Below are positions 10,442 to 18,685 of a DNA stretch of 64,000 nucleotides, piece by piece; positions within the stretch are counted from its first letter, which is position 1; each line of letters begins with the position of its first letter. This stretch comes from Micromonospora sp. NBC_01813. Its GTDB lineage: Bacteria; Actinomycetota; Actinomycetes; Mycobacteriales; Micromonosporaceae. The translations under genes and the position numbers were made by a program. The notes beneath the pieces were generated by a model. That model did not search any database. It saw nothing but the letters and a program-made list of their open reading frames with translations, and had not been told where the DNA came from. The stretch covers positions 1,490,501 to 1,554,500 of the forward strand of contig NZ_CP109067.1 of assembly GCF_035917335.1 (NCBI RefSeq). Reading direction: 5' to 3'.

Positions 10442-11018
10442 TGACGTCCAGCAGGGTGTCGACGCTCTGGCTGATCTGGGCGGCGCAGACCCGGAAGTCC
10501 TCGACCGGTCGCAACACCGGGTCGGCCAGATCGTCGTGCGCGGCGGAGACCGGCTGGGTCCGGCTCCGCGCGGCCGCTGCGGCCACCACCAGGGTCCGGG
10601 CCCGCAGCACCGGGTCCGGACCTGTCTGCGGCACACCGACGGCGGCTCGGGCCAGCCGGCCGAACTGGCGAATGGTGAAGGTCCGAGCGAGCGTAGCCGG
10701 GGCAAGCGTCACACAGTGCGACCGGTGTCGGCGGCTGGCGGTCAGGATCAGGTCGGCTGACTCGAGCAGGCCGGCGTACACCTGGCGACTGACAAACCCT
10801 GACGGATCCGCCTGGTGCTCGCGCAGGACCTGTTCGGAGTACGGATGCATCGGCTGCTCGGACAGCGCGTGGGTCCCGGCGCTGTGTGTGATGAATCCGG
10901 TCGCGTCCGGGCCGAGCCGGTTCTCCAGGTCGTGCCGGGTCAGCCGCTCCGCCAACGGCGAACGGCAGATGTTCGCCCGGCACACGAACAGGATGGTGAA
11001 CCGATCAGTGGTCGTCAA
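10428..11018 (-). CDS. Low-molecular-weight protein-tyrosine phosphatase
   Basis: 196 aa with the P-loop FVCRANICRSP: nucleophile Cys13 and Arg19 (CX5R). The general-acid loop is DLADPVLRPVEDF near the C-terminus. LMW-PTPs of the Wzb type dephosphorylate Wzc-like kinases, and the convergently overlapping kinase gene is the obvious partner. No ATG exists near the conserved N-terminus; TTG 11018 is taken because it gives the family's normal start just before the P-loop. An insert of about 30 residues between P-loop and acid loop makes it longer than the usual 150 aa. It is transcribed away from the aminotransferase gene at 11148. Confidence 0.82.
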   Translation of the reverse strand: MTTTDRFTILFVCRANICRSPLAERLTRHDLENRLGPDATGFITHSAGTHALSEQPMHPYSEQVLREHQADPSGFVSRQVYAGLLESADLILTASRRHRSHCVTLAPATLARTFTIRQFGRLARAAVGVPQTGPDPVLRARTLVVAAAAARSRTQPVSAAHDDLADPVLRPVEDFRVCAAQISQSVDTLLDVITKS

Positions 11019-11147
11019 CGTGGCAAGCCATTCCTGTGTGCGCTCGGTTGGCCGCCCGACCGGGGCGGTCGGGTCGCCGTGGCCGGGTCGCCGGCCACGA
11101 AGGGCCAAGCCTAGCGCCCGTTTGGTGCCTTTCGTCGGAGCCGCGCG

Positions 11148-12299
11148 ATGACGGCGCAGATCCTCCTGTCGGCTCCGGACGTCGGTCCACTCGAAGAGGA
11201 ATTCCTGGTCACGGCCTTTCGTTCGGGCTGGCTGGCACCGGCTGGCCCGGACGTCAACGCCTTCGAGCGGGAGGTGGCACAACGGGTCGGGGTCGACCAC
11301 GCGGTCGCCGTCAACGCGGCGACCTCTGGACTGCACCTGGCGCTGATGGCGCTCGGGGTGGGGCCGGGTCAGGCGGTCGCCGTGCCCACGTTGACGTTCG
11401 CGGCCACCGCCAACGCCGTCGCCTACACCGGTGCGGTCCCGATCTTCGTCGACTGCGACAACCGGACGGGTAACATCGACGTCGATCTGCTGGCCGAGTT
11501 GCTGGCCAGGCCGGACCGGAGCATCCCGGTGCGGGCAGTGATCCCGGTCGACATGTTCGGCCGTTGCGCCGACTACGACGCGATCATCCCGCTGTGCGCG
11601 GCATACGACGTGCCGGTCGTCGAGGACGCAGCGGAGGCACTGGGGGCGACCTTGGCGGGTCGGTCGGCCGGGACGTTCGGTCGTGTCGGAGTCTTCTCCT
11701 TCAACGGCAACAAGATCATGACCACCTCCGGCGGCGGTATGGTGGTCACCGACGACGCGGCGCTGGCCAGTCGGTGCCGTTACCTGGCCAGCCAGGCGCG
11801 CCAGCCCGTGGCCTACTACGAGCACACCGAGATCGGCTACAACTACCGGCTGAGCAACCTGCTCGCCGCCGTCGGCAGGGCACAGCTACGGCGGCTCGAC
11901 GGCATGATCGCCCGTCGCCGCGAGACCCGTCAGCGGTACGCGAAGACATTCGCCGGAGTTCCCGGCGTTCGACTGCTCGGCGATCTCGGTGACGCGGCCG
12001 ATCTCGGTGCCAATGCCTGGCTCACGGTCATCCTGGTGGACAGCGCGGTCGCTGGCTGGAGCGCCGCCGAACTGGGTGGGTTTCTCGCGGATCAGCGGAT
12101 CGAGACGCGACCGGTGTGGAAGCCGATGCACCAGCAGCCGGTCTTCGCGTCCGCGGACCGGATTCTCACCGGAGCGGCGGACGGTCTCTTCGCCACCGGC
12201 CTGGCGCTGCCCAGCGGCTCCTCGCTCAGCGACGAGCAGATCAGCCGGGTGCTCGTCGCCATCACCGCGTTCCTCGACGGCGACCGGACCGCTCGATGA
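11148..12299 (+). CDS. DegT/DnrJ/EryC1 sugar aminotransferase
   Basis: 383 aa PLP enzyme that aminates a 4-keto nucleotide sugar. VNAATSGLHLAL, VEDAAEALGA (Asp160) and SFNGNKIMTTSGGG (Lys189, Schiff base) are the PLP-site motifs. Relatives include PglE, which makes UDP-4-amino-4,6-dideoxy-GlcNAc; this fits between the CapD-like dehydratase and the PglD-like acetyltransferase. ATG 11148 has GTCGGAG upstream. Its stop overlaps the next start (ATGA 12296-12299). Starts divergently from the phosphatase with about 130 bp between them. Confidence 0.9.
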   Translation: MTAQILLSAPDVGPLEEEFLVTAFRSGWLAPAGPDVNAFEREVAQRVGVDHAVAVNAATSGLHLALMALGVGPGQAVAVPTLTFAATANAVAYTGAVPIFVDCDNRTGNIDVDLLAELLARPDRSIPVRAVIPVDMFGRCADYDAIIPLCAAYDVPVVEDAAEALGATLAGRSAGTFGRVGVFSFNGNKIMTTSGGGMVVTDDAALASRCRYLASQARQPVAYYEHTEIGYNYRLSNLLAAVGRAQLRRLDGMIARRRETRQRYAKTFAGVPGVRLLGDLGDAADLGANAWLTVILVDSAVAGWSAAELGGFLADQRIETRPVWKPMHQQPVFASADRILTGAADGLFATGLALPSGSSLSDEQISRVLVAITAFLDGDRTAR

Positions 12300-12958
12300 C
12301 CGCAGCTGAACTCGTCATCGTGGGCTGCGGGGGGCACGGCCGTGAGGTGTACGGCATCGTCACGGCGATCAACAACGCCCACCAGCGGCCCCGCTGGCAG
12401 GTACTGGGCTTCGTCGACGATGACCCGACTCCGGCTAGCAAGGAGTGTCTGGACCGTCTCGGCGTGCCGTTGCTCGGCGCGGTGAGCTGGTTGACCGGTC
12501 GTGCCGATCCCCCGGCCCACGTCATCGGCATCGGCTCGCCCGCCGCGCGCCGGTCGGTCGGTCAGCGGATCGACCCGGCGGGGTCCGGCCGACCCCGGCA
12601 GCTCGCCGCGACCCTGATCCATCCCGCCGCGACGGTTGGCCTGGGCAACACCTTCGGGGCGGGCACGGTGCTGTTCGCCGGTGTCCGGGTGAGCACCAAC
12701 GTCAACTTGGGCCGGCACGTGCATCTCAACCAGAACAGTGCCGTCGGGCACGACACCACGGTCGGGGACTACAGCTCGGTCAACCCGCTCGCGGCGGTGT
12801 CGGGCCACTGCCGGCTGGCCGCCGAGGTACTGGTCGGCACGACCGCGGCGATCCTGCAGGGACGGCAGGTCGGCACCGGCGCGACGGTCGGTGCCGGCGC
12901 GTGTGTCGTGCGTGACGTGCCGGCGGGCGTCGTGGTCAAGGGAGTTCCGGCGCGATGA
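12296..12958 (+). CDS. PglD/NeuD-family sugar O/N-acetyltransferase
   Basis: 220 aa. The N-terminal nucleotide-sugar binding domain begins LVIVGCGGHGREVYG and a left-handed beta-helix made of hexapeptide repeats runs from about residue 100 (NTFGAGTVLFAGVRVSTN, HLNQNSAVGHDTTVGDYSSV). His in AVGH is the likely catalytic base. It would acetylate the new 4-amino group to complete a di-N-acetylated bacillosamine-type sugar. ATG 12296 overlaps the aminotransferase stop. Confidence 0.88.
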   Translation: MTAAELVIVGCGGHGREVYGIVTAINNAHQRPRWQVLGFVDDDPTPASKECLDRLGVPLLGAVSWLTGRADPPAHVIGIGSPAARRSVGQRIDPAGSGRPRQLAATLIHPAATVGLGNTFGAGTVLFAGVRVSTNVNLGRHVHLNQNSAVGHDTTVGDYSSVNPLAAVSGHCRLAAEVLVGTTAAILQGRQVGTGATVGAGACVVRDVPAGVVVKGVPAR

Positions 12959-13007
12959 CCGTACCTCGGGTGATCGACCGGCACCGAAGGCAGTGAGAGG
13001 AACGACC

Positions 13008-14210
13008 GTGCGAGTGGTAGTGATGCTCAAGACGGCGGAGGGCGGCCGATGGATCGTGCCCCAGGTCATGGAGTTGCGACGGCGTGGCAACGACGTGATC
13101 GTGCTGCTGCCGGCCGGGCCGGGCCGGCTGCGTGAGCAGTTGCACCGGGCCGGGGTGCCGATGATCGATTCGCCGTTCCGGTTTCGCTTCCGGCCAGGCG
13201 TGTCCACGTTGGTGCAGCTACATCGGCTACGTCGGCTGCTCCGCAGACTGCGCCCCGACGTGGTGCAGTACCACCACTACCACGCCGCTCTGGCGGTCCG
13301 GCTCTGCGCGCCGGGCCTTGGCCTGGCCCGGGTGTTCATGGTTCCCGGTCCGCTGTTTCTCGAGTCCGGGATGATTCGCGCGGCGGAACGGATCCTGTGC
13401 CGGCTCGATGACGCCGTCATCGCCGGCAGCGGGCACACCGCGGCGCTGTACCGGACATTGGGACGGCCCGACCAGAGCCTGTACGCCATCCCGTACGGCG
13501 TGGACACGCGAGCGTTCCGTCCGGCCGACCCCACGACGCGGGCCGCCGCTCGCCGCCAGCTCGGTCTGCCGCACGACACGTTCGTGGTGATCATGGTGGC
13601 GTACGTCTACGCGCCGAAGTCGCTGGTGCACCGGGGAACCGGGATAAAGGGCCACGACATCCTGCTCGAGGCGTGGCGAAGGTTCCACCGTGACTGCCCG
13701 GCCTCGCGGCTCATCCTGGTGGGTAGCGGTTGGGATGCCGCAGGGGAGGAACACCGGCGGGAACTCATCGGCCGGTTCGACGTGACGGGCGAGCCGAGCA
13801 TCGAGTGGTTCGCTGGAGTGATCGACGTTGGGCGGTACTACGCGGCCGCGGACGTCAGCGTCAGCCCGTCCCTGTCGGAGAATCACGGTGCGGCGCTGGA
13901 AGCAGGGGCGTGTGGTCTGCCGTCGATCGTCTCCGACGCCGGCGGGCTGCCGGAGACGGTGTCGGCGGGCAGCGGGTGGGTGGTGCCGGCCGGTGACGTG
14001 GCGGCGTTGGTCGCCGCGCTGCACGCCGCCCAGGCCGAGTTCCGTACCGGCGACCTGACCCGGCGTGGGGTCTGCGCGCGGGAGCTCGTGGAGCGGCAGT
14101 TCGACAGCGGGGAGTGTGCCCGCGCGGTGGCTGATGTGATCGAGGTGACCGGGGGACTGCACCCGGTGCCGCGCCGACGCCGACGGTTGGCCGGGACGGT
14201 CACCGGGTGA
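13008..14210 (+). CDS. Glycosyltransferase family 4-like
   Basis: 400 aa GT-B glycosyltransferase. The N-terminal half ends in AIPYGVDTRAFRPADP; the C-terminal Rossmann half carries RLILVGSGWD and the donor-site pattern SPSLSENHGAALEAGACGLP with the EX7E-type glutamates. Donor and acceptor cannot be read from sequence. GTG 13008 is chosen because GAGAGGAA precedes it; the frame is open upstream inside the acetyltransferase gene. It follows that gene by 49 bp and is likely in the same transcript. Confidence 0.88.
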   Translation: MRVVVMLKTAEGGRWIVPQVMELRRRGNDVIVLLPAGPGRLREQLHRAGVPMIDSPFRFRFRPGVSTLVQLHRLRRLLRRLRPDVVQYHHYHAALAVRLCAPGLGLARVFMVPGPLFLESGMIRAAERILCRLDDAVIAGSGHTAALYRTLGRPDQSLYAIPYGVDTRAFRPADPTTRAAARRQLGLPHDTFVVIMVAYVYAPKSLVHRGTGIKGHDILLEAWRRFHRDCPASRLILVGSGWDAAGEEHRRELIGRFDVTGEPSIEWFAGVIDVGRYYAAADVSVSPSLSENHGAALEAGACGLPSIVSDAGGLPETVSAGSGWVVPAGDVAALVAALHAAQAEFRTGDLTRRGVCARELVERQFDSGECARAVADVIEVTGGLHPVPRRRRRLAGTVTG

Positions 14211-14344
14211 GCCCACCACCCACCGCCCGGCGACCAAGGATCTGGGAACAGCGGGAACCCTGATATCCATCTCCTCCGGCAATAGCGCTCTGATAGCCTT
14301 AATTACGAAATATAGGGCAATTCCCGGCGATGTACGGGGGCACA

Positions 14345-15592
14345 GTGGACAAGTTTTCAGGCTCCATGGCAGGCACGATCGCGGTCAGTACGCAGGCGCG
14401 GCTCCAGCGCACGCCGGACGGTGCCGTGTGGACCGTGGCCGGACCCGCACACTCCTTCTGGACCCGGTACCTGTCCGCCTTCGAGCGGGTGCGGCTGCTG
14501 GCGAGGGTGATCGATGTCCCGGTGCCCCCGGTGGCAGGATCCAGAGTCGACGGGAGTGGGGTCGGGATCTGGCCGCTGCCGTACTATGTCGGCCCCAGTC
14601 AGTTCCTGCTGCGTCGCACCGCACTGCGTCGGTCACTTCGTGACGCGGTCGACGGCGTCGAAGCGGTGATACTGCGCGTGCCGTCGCCGATCGCCACTCT
14701 GGCGCTGCCGATCCTTCGTCACCAACGTCGTGGGTACGCCCTCGAGGTCGTCGGCGATCCGCAGGACGTGCTCGGCCACCGGGCGGTGCGCCATCCGCTG
14801 CGGCCGCTGCTACGTCATTGGGCCGTGCGCGGACTGCGGGAGCAGTGCCTGGCCGCCACCGCCGTGGCCTACGACACCGAGACGCGCCTGCAGGACCGAT
14901 ACCCGCCCGGGCCGCACACGATCGCCACCTGGTACTCGAGCATCGACCTGCGACCTGAAGCGTTCGTCACCGAGGCGCACACCCCACCGCCGCCCGGTAC
15001 CCCGGTCACGCTGATCTCGGCCGGCTCACTCGATCATGGCTACCAGGGCATCGACGTCCTGCTGCTGGCGATGTGTGAGCTGACCCGTGGTGGCGTCCTG
15101 ACGAATCTGGTGCACCTGGGCGACGGTCGGTTCCGGCCCCGGCTCGAACGCCTCGCCGCCCAGCACGACCTGACCGACCAGGTCACCTTCACCGGTGACC
15201 TGCCCGCCGTCGGGGTCCGACCCTGGCTCGACCGGGCCGATCTGTTCGTCGTCGCCTCCCCGGGCGAAGAGTCGTCCCGGCCGCTGATCGAGGCGATGGC
15301 CCGCGGTCTGCCGGCGGTCGGCACCCTGGCCGGCGGTACCGCGGAACTGCTCGACGCGGACTGTCTGGCTGCCGCGGGCGACCCGGCTGCCCTCGCCGAG
15401 GCGATCGGGCGGCTGTTCGCCGACCCGCAGCGGATGGCCGACGTCGCCGCTGGCAACATGGTCCGGTCCCAGGACTACCGCACCGAGGTGCTGGCCCCCC
15501 GCCGGGCCAACTTCTACCGGACGATCCGGATGGCCTGCCGCCCCGCGAGGGTCTCTCCCGCCGTGGCGCCGCGGGAACATGCCTCCGCTTGA
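14345..15592 (+). CDS. Glycosyltransferase, GT-B fold
   Basis: 415 aa; the C-terminal half holds VTLISAGSLDHGYQGIDVLL, LVHLGDGRFRPRLE and VVASPGEESSRPLIEAMARG, the donor-binding region of family 4-type enzymes. The N-terminal half is poorly conserved. Start is uncertain: GTG 14345 has GGGGG at a good distance, while ATG 14330 adds five residues. It is preceded by a 134-bp gap with an AT-rich patch (about 14286-14320), unusual here and possibly a separate promoter. The gene ends eight bases before a large hairpin at 15600-15654. Confidence 0.82.
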   Translation: MDKFSGSMAGTIAVSTQARLQRTPDGAVWTVAGPAHSFWTRYLSAFERVRLLARVIDVPVPPVAGSRVDGSGVGIWPLPYYVGPSQFLLRRTALRRSLRDAVDGVEAVILRVPSPIATLALPILRHQRRGYALEVVGDPQDVLGHRAVRHPLRPLLRHWAVRGLREQCLAATAVAYDTETRLQDRYPPGPHTIATWYSSIDLRPEAFVTEAHTPPPPGTPVTLISAGSLDHGYQGIDVLLLAMCELTRGGVLTNLVHLGDGRFRPRLERLAAQHDLTDQVTFTGDLPAVGVRPWLDRADLFVVASPGEESSRPLIEAMARGLPAVGTLAGGTAELLDADCLAAAGDPAALAEAIGRLFADPQRMADVAAGNMVRSQDYRTEVLAPRRANFYRTIRMACRPARVSPAVAPREHASA

Positions 15593-15599
15593 GTCCCGC

Positions 15600-15654
15600 C
15601 CGACAGACAGTCAGCGACTCGGCCGCCCTGGCCGAGTCGCTGACTGTCTGTCGG
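15600..15654. terminator. 25-bp perfect hairpin between convergent genes
   Basis: Arms 15600-15624 and 15630-15654 are perfectly complementary around a 5-base loop (GCCCT). It lies between the converging glycosyltransferase (stop 15592) and UDP-sugar dehydrogenase (stop 15696), the expected place for a bidirectional terminator. There is no U-run on either side, as is common in actinomycetes. Confidence 0.75.
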
Positions 15655-15695
15655 TACGCCGCCGCCGATCCCGGTCGGGAGTGGGCGGCGGGTGG

Positions 15696-16961
15696 TCAGA
15701 GCGGTTCGGCCGTGGACGACGTGGTGGCAAGCCGTCGACGTGTGTCCAGCACCAGGGGAGCGTCGGCGAGTAGTTCGTAGTCGATCCCGTCGTGGTCGGT
15801 GAGGACGACGACCGCGTCAGCGGCCAGTACCTGGTCTGTGGTGAGCGAGACCGGCAACACGAAGGGCGGCATCTGGTCCGGCCGCAGGTGCGGATCGACC
15901 GCCAGGACCTGGGCACCGGCGTTGTGCAGCAGTTCGGCTACGCGTACGGCCGGGGATTCCCGGCAGTCACCGCTGTTGCGTTTGTAGGCCAGACCGATCA
16001 ACAGGATCGTCGCGCCGTTGAGCGCCTGACTGTGCCGGTTCATCAGGTTGGTCAACCGTTCCACGACGTACGTCGGCATGTAGTTGTTGACGTCGTTGGC
16101 CAGCTCGACGAATCGGAATGTCCGCCCGAGGCTGCGCTTGACCTCCCACGACAGGTACGACGGGTCGACCGGTAGGCAGTGACCGCCGACTCCGGGACCG
16201 GGCGCGAACCGCATGAATCCGAAGGGCTTGGTGCTGGCGGCGTCGATCGCGTTCCAGATGTCGATCCCGAGCATGTGCGCGTACATCGCGAGTTCGTTGA
16301 CCAGGGCGATGTTGACGTGTCGGAAGGTGTTCTCCAGCAGCTTGGTGGTCTCCGCCTCGCGGGTTCCCCGGACCGGTACGGTCCGCTGAACCAGTCCGTC
16401 GTAGAACGCCTGTACCGCGGCCAGCGATTCGGGCGTGATACCGGAGACGACCTTCGGAGTGTTCACGAAGGTCCATTCACGGTTGCCCGGGTCGATGCGT
16501 TCCGGGCTGTAGCCCAGATGGAAGTCCAGGCCGGCGTGCAGCCCGCTGCCCTTCTCCAACAGTGGGCGGAGCAGTTCCTCGGTGGTGCCCGGGTAGGTCG
16601 TCGATTCGAGAATGACCGTTGCCCCGGGGGTGAGATGCCCGGCGAGCGAGCGTGCCGCGTCCTCGATGTAGCGCAGGTCGGGGGCACCGTCGTGCAGCGG
16701 TGTCGGCACGGTGATCACGGCTGTGGCGAATCCAGCGGCATCGGCGTAGTCGGTGCTGGCCGTGTAGCGGCCGCTCGCCAGGACCGCACGGAGTTCGTCG
16801 TCGGGGACATCCTCGACGTATGACGTGCCGTCGCACAACATCCGGATCCGCTCGGCGTTGGTGTCGAGGCCGACGACACGGTGCCCCACCTGTACGGCGC
16901 GCATGGCCACCGGGAGCCCAACGTATCCCTGACCGACGATGACCACCGGAGCGTCCGTCAT
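15696..16961 (-). CDS. UDP-N-acetylglucosamine/mannosamine 6-dehydrogenase
   Basis: 421 aa. VVIVGQGYVGLPVA binds NAD; YSPERIDPGN is typical of the WbpA/WecC branch acting on UDP-HexNAc; Lys207 in ETTKLLENTFRHVN and Cys262 in PGVGGHCLPVDPSYL are the catalytic residues. The product, a UDP-HexNAc uronate, would feed the neighbouring glycan. ATG 16961 has GGAGGT nine bases upstream; the frame runs to 17015, but the family starts at the Rossmann motif. The 150 bp upstream contain an AT-rich stretch (about 16990-17030) that may be the promoter. Confidence 0.9.
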   Translation of the reverse strand: MTDAPVVIVGQGYVGLPVAMRAVQVGHRVVGLDTNAERIRMLCDGTSYVEDVPDDELRAVLASGRYTASTDYADAAGFATAVITVPTPLHDGAPDLRYIEDAARSLAGHLTPGATVILESTTYPGTTEELLRPLLEKGSGLHAGLDFHLGYSPERIDPGNREWTFVNTPKVVSGITPESLAAVQAFYDGLVQRTVPVRGTREAETTKLLENTFRHVNIALVNELAMYAHMLGIDIWNAIDAASTKPFGFMRFAPGPGVGGHCLPVDPSYLSWEVKRSLGRTFRFVELANDVNNYMPTYVVERLTNLMNRHSQALNGATILLIGLAYKRNSGDCRESPAVRVAELLHNAGAQVLAVDPHLRPDQMPPFVLPVSLTTDQVLAADAVVVLTDHDGIDYELLADAPLVLDTRRRLATTSSTAEPL

Positions 16962-17112
16962 ATCCCCGCCACCTCCGAACTGAGCGTGCAATACAGACAT
17001 AAGCGATCTAAGCATCTAATTAGGGTCTGGGAGTCGGTTTCGGCGATGCCCGGCCAGGCCGGGAGCTGGAAATCGGTCGCCGTCGCGACCTGGTTGCGCG
17101 ACGATCTGACTC

Positions 17113-18042
17113 GTGTCGACCGCCACCGATGAACCCGTACTGCCAGCCGGATACACCCAGCGTCCGCCCGCCGTAGCGGACGCACCGGCCATCTTCGACC
17201 TGATCGCGGCGCACAACACCGCCGTCGTCGGCCGCCCCGACTACACCCTCGTCGAGGTCGCCGACGAACTCGCCGATCCCGATTTCGACCCGACGAGCGA
17301 CGGTTGGCTGATCCACGACCCGCACGGCCGGCTCGTCGGCTGGGGATGGGCCTGCCGCAAAGGACTCAGCGACACGGTCGACATCGACGCCTACCATGTC
17401 CCGACCGAGCCGGTCGTCGGTGACTGGCTGTGGCATCAGACGCAGCGGCGCGCCGTCGCCATCGCGGCCGGGCTGGGCCATCCGCGCGCCGTGCTCGACG
17501 CGGGCTGCTACCGGGAGGACACCGCGACGGCGACCCGGCTGGCCGGCTACGGATTCACCGTCGCGACGGTGTTCAACCGGCTGTTCCTGGCGCACGACCC
17601 AGCGAGTCTTCCCGTCGCCCCGGACGCCCCGGACGGGTTCCGGCTACGATCCACCGCCGACGATCCGACGGTCCGCCACGACGCCTGGGGGGTGCACCAG
17701 GCTGCCTTCGCCGACCATTTCGGGTTCGCGGCAAAGTCGTACCCCGCCTGGGTGGCCTACCTCTGCGCGCACAACAGCCACGACTGGGCACTGGGGGAGG
17801 TCGCCTACCGGGGTCCGGCACCGGTCGCCATGGTGCTGCGCTCACACGCCTTCGTCGAGGACGAGCGCAGCGGGTACGTCTGGCTGCTCGCCGTGCATCC
17901 CGACTGGCGGGGACGCGGTCTCGGCCGGCTGCTGCTGCGTCGCGCACTCGCCGCCGACGCCGCCAGCCGGCGGCGGGGAACCTTCCTCCACGTCGACACC
18001 GACCCCCGCCGGCCCGCTCTCGGCCTCTACCTCGCCGAGGGG
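17113..18042 (+). pseudogene. Tandem-GNAT acetyltransferase, 3' end cut off by an IS607-type insertion
   Basis: The frame encodes 310 residues with two GNAT domains (about 10-150 and 165-310), an MshD-like layout; the acetyl-CoA loop of the second is HPDWRGRGLGRLLLRRAL. It stops artificially at TAG 18043-18045, just after LGLYLAEG, where GNAT proteins normally continue with Gly-Met/Phe and a last strand. The missing 18 codons, starting Met-Arg-Pro-Val-Gln-Val, are found at 20067-20120 directly beyond the mobile element, in frame once the element is removed, giving 328 aa. The truncated product may be unstable. Start GTG 17113 lacks a clear ribosome site. Confidence 0.85.
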
Positions 18043-18100
18043 TAGTGGCAGCTAGCGTGTTGAGCATCTTTAGTTCTCTTGAATGTCCTATAGTGGTCGG

Positions 18101-18685
18101 GTGAATCTCAAGGAGTGGGCTGCGTCGCAGGGCGTCGCGTACATCACCGCGCGGCGGCAGTACGCGGCCGGCACGCTGCCTGTTCCCACATACCGACTCG
18201 GCCGCCTGATCATGGTCGGTGAGCCGTTGACTACCGCTCGGCGCGGTCGGGGGCAGGTGGCGGTGTACGCCCGTGTCTCATCCGCCGACCAGAAACGGGA
18301 CCTTGATCGGCAGGTCGCTCGGGTGACTGTGTGGGCGACCGGGCAGCATCTTGCTGTGGACCGGGTGGTGACCGAGGTCGGGTCCGCGCTGAACGGGCGT
18401 CGGAAGAAGTTCCTCGCTCTGCTGCGTGACCCGTCGGTGTCCACGATCGTGGTCGAGCACCGGGACAGGTTCGCCCGGTTCGGCGCCGAGTACGTGGAGG
18501 CCGCGTTGGCCGCGCAGGGACGACGGCTGCTGGTCGTTGACCCCGCCGAGGTCGACGACGACCTGGTGGGTGACGTGACCGAGATCCTCACGTCGCTGTG
18601 TGCCCGGCTGTACGGCCGCCGGGTGGCGGCGGACCGTGTCCGGCGGGCGGTCGACGCTGTCACCGGTCCTGGTGGTCCGACGTGA
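18101..18685 (+). CDS. tnpA: IS607-family serine recombinase TnpA
   Basis: 194 aa. An N-terminal MerR-like helix-turn-helix (NLKEWAASQGVAYITARRQ) precedes the resolvase catalytic domain with VAVYARVSSADQ (nucleophile Ser60) and VVEHRDRFARFGAEYVEAAL. This domain order, reversed from classical resolvases, is characteristic of IS607 transposases. GTG 18101 is chosen since the family begins at this motif; the in-frame ATG 18083 adds six residues. Its stop overlaps the tnpB start (GTGA). All key residues appear present, so the protein could be active. Confidence 0.92.
   Translation: MNLKEWAASQGVAYITARRQYAAGTLPVPTYRLGRLIMVGEPLTTARRGRGQVAVYARVSSADQKRDLDRQVARVTVWATGQHLAVDRVVTEVGSALNGRRKKFLALLRDPSVSTIVVEHRDRFARFGAEYVEAALAAQGRRLLVVDPAEVDDDLVGDVTEILTSLCARLYGRRVAADRVRRAVDAVTGPGGPT

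Noticed and set aside
18598-18681. Upstream extension of the tnpB frame
   Set aside because: It overlaps tnpA, and the conserved TnpB N-terminus begins at GTG 18682 in a GTGA overlap.
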